Shown: positions 18,524 through 27,569 of the stretch, piece after piece
Layout: each line of letters opens with the position of its first letter
How positions within the stretch are numbered: the first letter of the stretch is position 1
Assembly: GCA_913044215.1 (NCBI GenBank)
Contig: CAJWOT010000006.1
Location: forward strand, 1-42,707
DNA from: an uncultured Rhodospirillaceae bacterium
GTDB lineage: Bacteria > Pseudomonadota > Alphaproteobacteria > UBA8366 > GCA-2717185
DNA: 42,707 nucleotides
Direction: 5' to 3'
The notes under the pieces: model-generated
What the model was told of the DNA's origin: nothing
The model's database searches: none
The model's input: the letters and a program-made list of their open reading frames with translations, nothing else
Made by a program: the position numbers and the translations under genes

Positions 18524-19984
18524 TCACGTGCCGTCGGGCAGCACATGCGCCCATTTTTCCCGAATGCGGTCGTCGAGTTCCCGGCTGGAGCGGGCGACAA
18601 TGGGAAATTCATCCATCCGGTTCCAGGGCCGGCACGCGTCGATGACGAGGCGCGAATTGCGCTTGTCGGTATCACCGTCATAGCACATCGGGTCGAGCGA
18701 GGTGCTCCATGCTCCATCGATCTGTTCCATATCCATGCGCGGGTCGAAGCGGGTGCACATCGCCCACAGCACGTCGTTGGTGTTGGTCGGGTCGATATCG
18801 TCATCGACCACGATTACCCAGCGATTGGTGTAGCCGCCCGCATAGCATTGCGAGGCGATCAGGCCGGCCTGTTTGGAGTGACCGCCATAGCGCTGCTTGA
18901 TCGAAACGGTTAGCCACAGCCGGCTGCCACCCGCCTCGTGCGCGCAGACGCCTTTGACGTCCGGGATACCCGCCGCTTCCAGCTGATTCCACACCGCGCC
19001 GCTGCGATAGCTGCCGAGATAGTAGGTGTTGTCATTCGGCGGCACGGCGGGGATCACGCCCAGCAGAACCGGCTCGTCGCGATGCATGAAGGTCTCGATC
19101 CGGATGGCGGGCTGCATCCGTTTGCCGCCAGCATAGTAGCCCGTCCATTCGCCGAGCGGTCCTTCCTCGACCAGGTCGTCCTGGTGGATGTAGCCTTCGA
19201 AGGCGATCTCAGCGTTGGCCGGAACCGGGATGCCGGTGCGCGGCATCTCCAGGGTGCGCACGGGTTCGCCGAAGATGCCGCCAACCGCATCGTACTCGCT
19301 GACCCCCTGCGGGATCTCCAGGCCGGCGATCATCAATAGGGTCGGGTGCATGCCGGCGACGACTGCGACCGGGCAGGGTTCGCCCCTCGCATGGTACTTG
19401 TCCATGATCAGGCGGCCGTGCCGGCCCGGCGACATCATGACCGAGGCGGTCTTGGGCCCGTGCGTCTGCACACGATAGGCGCCGTAATTCACCCAGCCGT
19501 CATCCGGGTCCTTCATCACGACCATGCAGCCCGTGCCGATGAAGGGGCCGCCATCATGTTCGTGCCAGGTCGGGGTCGGGATCGAGGTGATGTCGATCGC
19601 ATCGCCCTCAACGACATTCTCCTGCAGCGCACCGGTGGCGACGGTCTCCGGCGCGAATTTCGGCGCGTGCTTCATATAGTCCCGCCACCACAGCACCAAA
19701 TCGCGTTCCGATCCGTCGGCCGGCAGACCGAGCGCGACGTTGATCCGCTGCACCGATGTCAGGACGTTGGCGAGAACCCGATGACCCTTCGGGAAGCCCG
19801 GCACCTCATCGAACAGGATCGCCGGATTGCCCATTTTCCGCTGGTAGAGATCGAGGATGCCGCCGATCTCCTCCGTTGTTTCGGCGCCGGTGATGGTCTT
19901 CAGCGCGCCTTCAGCGTCGACGGCCTCCATCCAATGCCGCAAATCCTGATCCCAGTTGCGTCCCGCGGGGTCCGCCATCGCCAT
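18524..19984 (-). CDS. UbiD family (prFMN-dependent) decarboxylase
   Basis: DLRHWMEAVDAEGALKTI, NPAILFDEVPGFPKGHRVLANVL, EYDAVGGIFGEPVRTLEMPRTGIPVPANAEIAFEGYI, EEGPLGEWTGYYAGGKRMQPAIRI (E-xxxx-E catalytic region); 486 aa. Confidence 0.93.
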   Translation of the reverse strand: MAMADPAGRNWDQDLRHWMEAVDAEGALKTITGAETTEEIGGILDLYQRKMGNPAILFDEVPGFPKGHRVLANVLTSVQRINVALGLPADGSERDLVLWWRDYMKHAPKFAPETVATGALQENVVEGDAIDITSIPTPTWHEHDGGPFIGTGCMVVMKDPDDGWVNYGAYRVQTHGPKTASVMMSPGRHGRLIMDKYHARGEPCPVAVVAGMHPTLLMIAGLEIPQGVSEYDAVGGIFGEPVRTLEMPRTGIPVPANAEIAFEGYIHQDDLVEEGPLGEWTGYYAGGKRMQPAIRIETFMHRDEPVLLGVIPAVPPNDNTYYLGSYRSGAVWNQLEAAGIPDVKGVCAHEAGGSRLWLTVSIKQRYGGHSKQAGLIASQCYAGGYTNRWVIVVDDDIDPTNTNDVLWAMCTRFDPRMDMEQIDGAWSTSLDPMCYDGDTDKRNSRLVIDACRPWNRMDEFPIVARSSRELDDRIREKWAHVLPDGT

Positions 19985-19988
19985 TCTC

Positions 19989-22376
19989 CTAGATTTTGCC
20001 CAGCGTCCGCAGGACGACTTCGGGCGTCATCGGCTGCGCCGTGACCGCCGCGCCAAACGGGCGAAGCGCGTTGTTGACCGCACACATCACGACGCCCGGT
20101 GCCGCACCCGTGCCGGATTCGCCGGCGCCTTTCGCACCGAGCTCCGACTCGCTGGTCGGCGTTTCGACATGGGCGACCTCGATGTCCGGCATTTCCGCCG
20201 CCATCGGCGTCAGATAGTCCGCCATCGAACCGTTCAACAGCTGGGCGTTCTCGTCGTACAGACAATGCTCATACAGCGCGCCGCCCAGCCCTTGGACGCA
20301 GCCGCCGCGCACCTGCTCGTCGGCGAGGTTCGGGTTGATGAGGCGGCCGCAGTCCTCGACCACCCAATGCTTCAACAGGCGGAGGAATCCGGTGTCGGTG
20401 TCGACCTCGACATAGGCGCCGTGGATGCCGTTGGTGAAGATGTAGGGCAGTTCGGTAAGCCGGAAACGCCGTGTCGCCGACAGGGTGGGCTGGTAGTCGT
20501 TCGGCAGTTCGCCGAGCTGGAAATGACCGATGCGGCCGATTTCCGACAAAGGCACGCGAATCTCGCCGCTGCCCGCGGTGACGACATTACCACCGACGAT
20601 ATCCAGGGTTTCGGCGTCGGACTGAAGCAGAATACCGGCCATGGTCAGGATTTCGCGCCGCAAATCGCAGCTCGCCTGATAGACCGCTTCGCCGCCGATG
20701 GCGGTGGCGCGCGACGCGTAGGTGCCGCCGCCATAAGGCACCGCATCCGTGTCACCCTCGATCACCCGAATCTGGTCCAGAGGGATGCCGAGCGCGGTGG
20801 CCGCAATCTGCCCCATCACCGTATCGACTCCCTGTCCCTGGTCGGTGACGCCGACGGTGCAGATGACGCCGCCGGACGGCTCCAGCTTGACGGTGCAGGC
20901 ATCCTGCGACGCGATCGGCGCACCGCCCGACCCGTAATAACCTTGCGGGCCGGGGGCGGTGCCTTTGATGAAACCGGCGATGCCGATGCCGCGATACACG
21001 CCTTGTTTGCGCAGGGCCGCCTGTTCCCGCAGCAGTCCCTCGTAATCCATCAGGCCGATCAACTTTTCCAGGCAGGCTTCATGGGACAGATCGTTGACCG
21101 GAACGCCCGAGGGCGCGACGCCCGGATAGGCGTCGTCCGGCATCACGTTGCGGCGGCGAAATTCCACCGGGTCCATGCCCAGGGTCTCGGCCGCACGGTC
21201 GACCATGTGTTCGCCGACGGAAATGCCGATCGGATGTCCGACGGACCTGTATTGCGATGTCGGAACCTTGTTGAGATAGACCACCGTGGTCTTGGCGCGG
21301 TAATTCTCGAACTTGTAAGGCCCGGCGGTGATGTTGAGCACCTGATTGGCCTCGAACACGCTGGTCCGCGGATAGGCGGAATAGGCGCCCACACCCGCCA
21401 GATCGTCGATCTCCAGCGCCTGAATGTCGCCCGCCTTGCTGACCGCGATGCGGGCGGAGATCTGGTGTTCGCGTGCGTGGATGTCGGAGACGAAGGATTC
21501 CAGCCGGTCGGCGATGAACTTCACCGGCCGGCCCAGCTCGATGGATGCCGCGGTGGCGGCGACTTCGTCGCCGAAGGTGTGAATTTTCAGGCCAAAGGAC
21601 CCCCCGACATCCGGCGCAATGACCCGGACATTGTGCTCCGGCACGCCGAGCGTCCGGGCGAACACGGCCTGGATCATGTGCGGCACTTGGTTGCTGGTAT
21701 GGATGGTCAGCCGCTCTGTGCCGGGATCGTAATCGGCGAGCAGTGCGCGCGGCTCCAGGCTTACCGCCGTGTGCCGGCCGAAGGAGAAAGATTCCTCGAG
21801 CACGATATCGGCCGACGCGAAGGCGTCGTCGACTGTTCCCCGGTCGATCGTCTTGGTGAAGGCGAGGTTGTCGCCGAGATCGGGGTGCAGAACCGGCGTG
21901 CCCGCGTCGAGAGCGGTTTCGGCCTCGGCCGTCGGCGAGATCACCTCCCAGTCGATGACGATCTGTTCGCAGGCATCCTCCGCCAGGGCGCGGCGTTCCG
22001 CCACGACCATGACGACGGGCTCGCCCTGCCAACAGGCTCGGTCCACGGCCATGGCATATTGTGGCGCCGACTTCATGCCTTCGAAGCAGGACAAGGTGCC
22101 GATCCAGGGGCCGGTGCTGCGCTCGGCCAGTTCCGCGCCGGTCATCACCAGCACGACACCCGGCATCGCTTCGGCATCCGCCGTATCGATCTTGAGAATT
22201 CGGGCATGGGCGTACGGGCTACGTACGAAGGCCGCATGCACGGTGCGCGGTAAGGTGATGTCGTCCGTGTAGCGGCCGCGCCCGGCCACGGTGCGCCGGG
22301 CGCTGGCCCGGGAGAGCGATCGGCCGATATGGCTGTTCGGCCCCTCGAAGACGCTGGAGGCTCCACTGTCGCTCAT
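19989..22376 (-). CDS. Xanthine dehydrogenase/CoxL family molybdopterin-binding subunit (2)
   Basis: IGRSLSRASARRTVAGRGRYTDDITLPRTVHAAFVRSPYAHARI, DVGGSFGLKIHTFGDE, SQYRSVGHPIGI, GAGESGTGAAPGVVMCAVNNAL; 795 aa. ATGA overlap with the upstream 2Fe-2S subunit gene. Confidence 0.93.
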   Translation of the reverse strand: MSDSGASSVFEGPNSHIGRSLSRASARRTVAGRGRYTDDITLPRTVHAAFVRSPYAHARILKIDTADAEAMPGVVLVMTGAELAERSTGPWIGTLSCFEGMKSAPQYAMAVDRACWQGEPVVMVVAERRALAEDACEQIVIDWEVISPTAEAETALDAGTPVLHPDLGDNLAFTKTIDRGTVDDAFASADIVLEESFSFGRHTAVSLEPRALLADYDPGTERLTIHTSNQVPHMIQAVFARTLGVPEHNVRVIAPDVGGSFGLKIHTFGDEVAATAASIELGRPVKFIADRLESFVSDIHAREHQISARIAVSKAGDIQALEIDDLAGVGAYSAYPRTSVFEANQVLNITAGPYKFENYRAKTTVVYLNKVPTSQYRSVGHPIGISVGEHMVDRAAETLGMDPVEFRRRNVMPDDAYPGVAPSGVPVNDLSHEACLEKLIGLMDYEGLLREQAALRKQGVYRGIGIAGFIKGTAPGPQGYYGSGGAPIASQDACTVKLEPSGGVICTVGVTDQGQGVDTVMGQIAATALGIPLDQIRVIEGDTDAVPYGGGTYASRATAIGGEAVYQASCDLRREILTMAGILLQSDAETLDIVGGNVVTAGSGEIRVPLSEIGRIGHFQLGELPNDYQPTLSATRRFRLTELPYIFTNGIHGAYVEVDTDTGFLRLLKHWVVEDCGRLINPNLADEQVRGGCVQGLGGALYEHCLYDENAQLLNGSMADYLTPMAAEMPDIEVAHVETPTSESELGAKGAGESGTGAAPGVVMCAVNNALRPFGAAVTAQPMTPEVVLRTLGKI

Positions 22377-22861
22377 GACGATTTCTCCAGGCGCTGGGTC
22401 AGGGTGGTTTCGACCGCGTCGACAATCGCGTGGTAGCCGGTGCAGCGGCAGTAGTTGCCGGAGAGAAATTCGCGAATCTCTTCGCGGGTTTTCGGCGCGG
22501 CCTCGCGCAGCAGTTCCGCTGCGGTGATCAGCATGCCGGGCGTGCAAAAACCGCATTGCAGCGCGTCGCGTTCGACGAAATTCTCCTGCAAATCGGCGAC
22601 CTCGCCGCTCGCCGTCAGCCCTTCGACCGTCTCGATGGAGGCGCCGTCGGCCTGGATGGCGAGCATCAGACAGCCCCGGACCACATCGCCATCCAAGCGC
22701 ACCGAGCAGGCGCCGCAAATCCCGTGTTCGCAGCCCAGATGGGACCCGGTCAGGCCGAGCTCGCCGCGCAGGAAATCCACCAGATGCGTGCGCGCATCGA
22801 CCAGCTTGGTGACACTCTCGCCATTCACCGTGAGCGTGATGGTCTTGGTCTCGTCGCTCAT
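22373..22861 (-). CDS. (2Fe-2S)-binding subunit, CoxS family (1)
   Basis: CEHGICGACSVRLDGDVVRGC, CGFCTPGMLITAAELL, GNYCRCTGYHAIVDAV. Confidence 0.94.
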   Translation of the reverse strand: MSDETKTITLTVNGESVTKLVDARTHLVDFLRGELGLTGSHLGCEHGICGACSVRLDGDVVRGCLMLAIQADGASIETVEGLTASGEVADLQENFVERDALQCGFCTPGMLITAAELLREAAPKTREEIREFLSGNYCRCTGYHAIVDAVETTLTQRLEKSS

Positions 22862-23727
22862 GCCGCCCTCGCCCGTTCGATCGCCTGGTCCAGTACGCGA
22901 CCGGTTAGGACGCGCTGCAGATGCAGTTTGAAGGCGGCGCTGCCCTGCAGATTGTCCATCGGATCCAGATCTTCGGATAGGGCCGCCATCGCCGCCGACC
23001 GGCTCTCGTCCGACCAGACCTTGCCGGCGATCGCCGCCACGGCGTTCGCAGCCAGCGTCGGCCGGTCTTCGCTGGCGAAATAGACCAGCTTCGCATCCGT
23101 CACCGTTTCGCCATCGGTTTCCGCGGCGCAGGCGACCCCCGCAATGGCGAAATCCCCTTGCCGGCGGCTCAGCTCCATGAAGGCGTGCACGGTACCCGGG
23201 CGCTGGCAGGGGATGCGGATTTCGATGAGCAGCTCGTCCGGCTGCCGCTCGGTCTCGAACAGTCCCTTGAAAAAATCCGCCGCCGCGATGTCACGGCGGC
23301 CGCGCACGCTCTCGACCGTGATGGTCGCGCCGAGCGCCAGGATACAGGCGGGCAGTTCCGCGGCGGGATCGGCCAGTGCGATGCTGCCGCCGAAGGTGCC
23401 GCGGTTGCGGACGGCGACATGGGCCACATGCGGCATGGCTTCCGCGATCAGGGGCAGATGCTCGGCCACGATCGGCGACCGCTGGACCGCGGCGTGCCGG
23501 GTCAGCGCACCGATGCGCACCGCATCGTCCTCGACCGAGATACCGGCGAGGTCCTCCAGCCGATTGATATCGATGAGAAGGTCGGGCTTCGACAGCCGCA
23601 TGTTCAGGGTCGGCATCAGGCTCTGACCGCCGGCGAGGACGTTCGCGCCGTCGCCATGTTCCGCCAAAAGCGCTAACGCCTGCGCCACGCTGTCCGCGCG
23701 CGCGTAGGTCATTTTCGGCGCCTTCAT
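22858..23727 (-). CDS. FAD-binding subunit, CoxM family (1)
   Basis: VLAGGQSLMPTLNMRLSKPDLLIDINRL, AHVAVRNRGTFGGSIALADPAAELPA. Confidence 0.94.
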   Translation of the reverse strand: MKAPKMTYARADSVAQALALLAEHGDGANVLAGGQSLMPTLNMRLSKPDLLIDINRLEDLAGISVEDDAVRIGALTRHAAVQRSPIVAEHLPLIAEAMPHVAHVAVRNRGTFGGSIALADPAAELPACILALGATITVESVRGRRDIAAADFFKGLFETERQPDELLIEIRIPCQRPGTVHAFMELSRRQGDFAIAGVACAAETDGETVTDAKLVYFASEDRPTLAANAVAAIAGKVWSDESRSAAMAALSEDLDPMDNLQGSAAFKLHLQRVLTGRVLDQAIERARAA

Positions 23728-23736
23728 AACCCCCCT

Positions 23737-24213
23737 CTATTCGTTTTTGGCCCGGCGGTCATGCAACACCGCCATGATGGCGCGGACGATGCCGGCATAA
23801 CCGGTGCAGCGGCAGATGTTACCCGCCAGTTCGAGACGCACCCGGTCTTCATCCGCGTCCGGCAACCGGGTCACGATATCGCGTGCGGTAAACAGCATCG
23901 CTGGAGTGCAATAGCCGCATTGCAGCCCATGATGCGCGGTGAACGAAGCCTGCAGCGCCACGATGACCGGGTCTGTGTCGCTACCTTCGATGGTCTGAAT
24001 ATGGGCGCCGTCGCAGCTGACCGCGTAAAGAATGCACGACCGCACCGGCTCGCCGTCGACCATGATCGTGCACGCGCCGCAGACCCCATGCTCGCAGCCG
24101 AGATGGATGCCGGTCAGCCGCCGCTGTTCGCGCAGGAAATCGGCGAGCGTCGTTCGCGGTTCGACGGTCGCAGTGATCGACTCACCGTTGATCGTGAGAG
24201 TCGTTTCCATCAT
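23737..24213 (-). CDS. (2Fe-2S)-binding subunit, CoxS family (2)
   Basis: CEHGVCGACTIMVDGEPVRSC, CGYCTPAMLFTARDIV, GNICRCTGYAGIVRAI. Confidence 0.94.
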   Translation of the reverse strand: MMETTLTINGESITATVEPRTTLADFLREQRRLTGIHLGCEHGVCGACTIMVDGEPVRSCILYAVSCDGAHIQTIEGSDTDPVIVALQASFTAHHGLQCGYCTPAMLFTARDIVTRLPDADEDRVRLELAGNICRCTGYAGIVRAIMAVLHDRRAKNE

Positions 24214-25040
24214 GCGCCGTAGGCCTGCGCGACAGCGCGGTGCAGTGCTACCGCGTGCATTCGCAGCTTGAAGGGGTCGAATGTCTCACCGGTTTCCGTC
24301 AGCGCCATGCGCGCGGCATCAAGATCGAACTTGGCGCCATCGTTCTGCGCGATTGCGGCCGCGGCGGTATCGAGCTGCAGCGGCGCATCCTCGGTTGCCG
24401 CGAGAACCAGCCGGGCGATGCCGGATTCGGGATCGCAGACATAGGCGCCGATCGATTCCGCGAATTCCCCGGGTTTGCGGCAGATCTTGTGATAGCCCCA
24501 GCGAGCCGAGCCGGAGAGGGCGGGCACGCGGACTCCGCGCACGATTTCATCTTCTTCGAGGGCTACGGTGAATGCGCCGAGCTGAAACGTATCGATCGCA
24601 GCCTCCCGTGTGCCCGCCGGTCCGTCGATGACGATCTGCGCGCCCAGCGCCCGTAGCGCCGCCGGCCAGTCGCCGGCCGGATCCGCATGGACGAGGCTGC
24701 CACCGATGGTGCCGCGGTTGCGCACGGCGCGATAGGCGATTCCGGCGGCGACATGCTGGATCATGCCACGAGTCACGTCGGGCAGGATGCCGTCTTCGAT
24801 AGCGGCGTGTGTCACCAGTGCGCCGACGAACAGATGGTCGGGTGCTTGCGTCACGGCCTTCAAAGCGTCGAGGGCTCGGATGTCGATCAGCCGGTCCGGC
24901 CGCGCCAGGCGCAGATTCATCATCGGGCCGAGCGACTGGCTGCCCGCCAGGACCTTACTGTCGCCGTCTTCCGCTGTCAGCACGGACAGGGCTTCGGCCA
25001 CATCGTTCGTTTTCGTGTAGTCGAACTTCGCCGCTTTCAT
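24210..25040 (-). CDS. FAD-binding subunit, CoxM family (2)
   Basis: VLAGSQSLGPMMNLRLARPDRLIDIRAL, AYRAVRNRGTIGGSLVHADPAGDWPA. Start at MKAAKFDYTK. Confidence 0.93.
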   Translation of the reverse strand: MKAAKFDYTKTNDVAEALSVLTAEDGDSKVLAGSQSLGPMMNLRLARPDRLIDIRALDALKAVTQAPDHLFVGALVTHAAIEDGILPDVTRGMIQHVAAGIAYRAVRNRGTIGGSLVHADPAGDWPAALRALGAQIVIDGPAGTREAAIDTFQLGAFTVALEEDEIVRGVRVPALSGSARWGYHKICRKPGEFAESIGAYVCDPESGIARLVLAATEDAPLQLDTAAAAIAQNDGAKFDLDAARMALTETGETFDPFKLRMHAVALHRAVAQAYGA

Positions 25041-25073
25041 CGCGCTGTGCCGCACTTGCCCCGTCAGCTTCCA

Positions 25074-25094
25074 ACCATAACCGCATGCTATGGT
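25074..25094. promoter_or_regulatory. Candidate operator between divergent operons
   Basis: Inverted repeat ACCATA-N9-TATGGT in the 84-bp gap between the minus-strand Mo-hydroxylase operon and the plus-strand CoA-transferase. Confidence 0.35.
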
Positions 25095-25123
25095 ATCGGA
25101 GGAAGAGACCGCAATGGTGAGCG

Positions 25124-26452
25124 GTGGCACGGTCGACTTATTTGGACGGGTGTAAAGCGCAGCCTAGTATACCGGCGCCCCTCCTTCCGGTTTCCAAAAA
25201 GGCTGCGCCGTTGTCCAAAGCTGAATCTCAGGAAAGACAGGTCGCCCGTCCCGGTCCTCTTTCGGGTGTGCGGGTGCTCGATCTCAGCCGGGTACTGACC
25301 GGACCGTTTTGCTCGATGATCCTTGCCGATCTCGGGGCCGAGGTGTGGAAGGTAGAGGAATTGAAGCGTGGCGATCAGACGCGCTCCATCCCGCCTTATG
25401 TCAATGGCGAGAGCCATTATTACCTGGCGATAAACCGCAACAAATCGAGCCTCGCACTCGACCTCAAGAGCGACGAGGGGCGCGAGGTTGCACTTGGTCT
25501 CGCCGCCAAGGCAGACATCGTTCTGGAGAATTTCCGGCCCGGCGTAATGGACCGGTTGGGGCTCGGGCGCGAACGGCTGCGCCAGGACAATCCGGGGCTG
25601 ATCATCTGTTCGATCACCGGTTTCGGTCAGTCCGGCCCGATGTCCGACAAACCCTCTTTTGATCTCGTCACCCAGGCGATGAGCGGCGTCATGAGCATCA
25701 ATGGCGAACCGGACGGGCCGCCGACCAAGCTCGGCATCCCGATGGGCGACGTCGGCGGCGGGCTGTGGGGCGCGATCGCCGTACTGTCGGCACTGCAGCA
25801 CCGCAACGCCACGGGGGAGGGGTTGGATATCGACCTCAGCCTGCTCGACGGGCTGATCGGTCTGCTCGGTTATCTCGGCCAGATTCATATCGTCACCGGC
25901 GAGAGCCCGGGCCGGGTCGGCAGCAGCCATCATTCGATCGTCCCTTATGGCCGCTATCCGGTGAAAGGCGGCTACATCGTGCTGGCGCTGCATGTCGGCA
26001 ATTTCTGGCGGAACTTTTGCCGCGCGGTGGGCCGGCCGGAACTGATCGAGCAGCCGGAGTTCCGCACCACCGCCGACCGGCACGCCAACCGGGATATATT
26101 GGAGCCGCTGGTGATCAAGATCCTGTCGGCAAAGACCATGGAAGAATGGCACGAAATCTTCGATTCGGGCGACGTGCCGCACGCACCGGTCTATTCCGTC
26201 GGCGAGGCGCTGCACCAGCCTGCCGTCGCCGCCCGCAACCTGCTGCGCACCGCGGACCATCCGACGGCCGGGCCGGTCGGCATTGTCGACACGCCTATCA
26301 AATTCCTCGACCGGTTTACGGATGCGCCGGTCCGCGCCGCGCCGCGGCTGGGCGAACAGTCGCGCGATATCTTGCAGAATATATTGGGCTATGCGCCGGA
26401 ACGGATCGACGCGCTGCGCGATGCCGGCGTGATCGAGACACCGGAGGATTAA
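25124..26452 (+). CDS. CaiB/BaiF (family III) CoA-transferase
   Basis: GVRVLDLSRVLTGPFCSMILADLGAEVWKVE, ENFRPGVMDRLGLG, CSITGFGQSGPMSDKPSFDLVTQAMSG, PMGDVGGGLWGAIAVLSAL. True start may be further downstream. Confidence 0.93.
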   Translation: MARSTYLDGCKAQPSIPAPLLPVSKKAAPLSKAESQERQVARPGPLSGVRVLDLSRVLTGPFCSMILADLGAEVWKVEELKRGDQTRSIPPYVNGESHYYLAINRNKSSLALDLKSDEGREVALGLAAKADIVLENFRPGVMDRLGLGRERLRQDNPGLIICSITGFGQSGPMSDKPSFDLVTQAMSGVMSINGEPDGPPTKLGIPMGDVGGGLWGAIAVLSALQHRNATGEGLDIDLSLLDGLIGLLGYLGQIHIVTGESPGRVGSSHHSIVPYGRYPVKGGYIVLALHVGNFWRNFCRAVGRPELIEQPEFRTTADRHANRDILEPLVIKILSAKTMEEWHEIFDSGDVPHAPVYSVGEALHQPAVAARNLLRTADHPTAGPVGIVDTPIKFLDRFTDAPVRAAPRLGEQSRDILQNILGYAPERIDALRDAGVIETPED

Positions 26453-26456
26453 TTCA

Positions 26457-27566
26457 ATGGCCGATGGCAAAGTCACCGATGAAGAGCTGGAACGGCTGCG
26501 CGCTAAGATCGGGGAGCGGGTGACGATCAGCGAGCCGCCGCACCTGACCGAGGTGACGCGCGATGCGATCCGCCATTGGGCGCAGGCGACCGGCGACCGC
26601 AATCCGCTCTATCTCGACGACGCGCACGCGGCGCAGGGCCCCTATGGCGAGATCGTCGGGCCGCCCTGCATGCTGTACGCCTTCAGCCGCATCTCGATCG
26701 GCTATCGCGGCGGGCTGCCCGGCATCCATTCCATGTTCGGCGGCAGCTGGTGGCGCTTTAAACAGCCGCTGCGGTTGGGCCAGCGCATCGATGTCGATGT
26801 GACCTTCCAGGGGTTGGACGAGATGCGCAGCCGTTTCTCCGGCCGCATGTTCAAGCAGACCTCCAATGTCCGTTTCGTTACCAGTGATGGTGTCGAAATC
26901 GCGGATTCGGAAAGCTGGGGGATGCGCACCGAACGCACGACAGCGAAGAAGAAGGGCAAGTACAAGACCCTGCGGCCGGAACCCATGGCGGACGGGCTAC
27001 TGGAGGAAGTCTTCGATGCCTACGAAAAGGAGGTGCCGCGCGGTGTAGAACCGCTGCATTGGGAGGATATCGCCGTAGGCGACACGATCCCGTCCATCGT
27101 GCGCGGGCCTTATTCGGCGACGACGGCGGTGTGTTTCGAGCAGGCCTGGGGCGGGCTGTTCGTCAAGGCGCATGGCTACTGGTACGACTATCTGCGCCGC
27201 CATCCGGCGGCCGGCATCGCCAACCCTTACGGCGTGCCCGAACCGCCCGAGGCGGTGCATTGGGACGGTGAGCTGGCGCGCAGCGTTGGCGTGCCGGAGG
27301 CCTACGATTACGGCCCGGAACGCATCGCCTGGATCGCCACCATGCTGACCAACTGGATCGGCGACCGCGGGTTCCTGGAAGAACTCTACTGCGAGGTCCG
27401 CCGCTTTAACCTGGTCGGCGACGTGACCAATTGTACGGGCACGGTGACCGAGTGCGAGGCGATCGACGGCGCGACGGGACGTATCAAGCTCGACGTCCAG
27501 GCGACAGATCAGCGCGGACAGGTCACCGCGCTGGGCTGGGCGAAGGTGCGCTTGCCGCGGCGTTAG
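26457..27566 (+). CDS. MaoC/FAS1-type acyl dehydratase family protein
   Basis: DAIRHWAQATGDRNPLYLDDAHAAQGPYGEIVGPPCMLYAF (hot-dog hydratase-like), second half EDIAVGDTIPSIVRGPYS; 369 aa. Confidence 0.8.
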   Translation: MADGKVTDEELERLRAKIGERVTISEPPHLTEVTRDAIRHWAQATGDRNPLYLDDAHAAQGPYGEIVGPPCMLYAFSRISIGYRGGLPGIHSMFGGSWWRFKQPLRLGQRIDVDVTFQGLDEMRSRFSGRMFKQTSNVRFVTSDGVEIADSESWGMRTERTTAKKKGKYKTLRPEPMADGLLEEVFDAYEKEVPRGVEPLHWEDIAVGDTIPSIVRGPYSATTAVCFEQAWGGLFVKAHGYWYDYLRRHPAAGIANPYGVPEPPEAVHWDGELARSVGVPEAYDYGPERIAWIATMLTNWIGDRGFLEELYCEVRRFNLVGDVTNCTGTVTECEAIDGATGRIKLDVQATDQRGQVTALGWAKVRLPRR

Positions 27567-27569
27567 ACG

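Noticed and set aside
19956-22253. 765-aa plus-strand ORF
   Set aside because: Antisense to the CoxL-type subunit 2; length explained by codon bias, no recognisable motifs.
16170-25040. Carbon monoxide dehydrogenase (cox) operon
   Set aside because: Neither large subunit has AYxCSFR or AYRGAGR, and the UbiD and duplicated subunits point to aromatic or heteroaromatic oxidation instead.
25088-26602. 504-aa minus-strand ORF
   Set aside because: Antisense to the CoA-transferase gene, which has a strong family signature.
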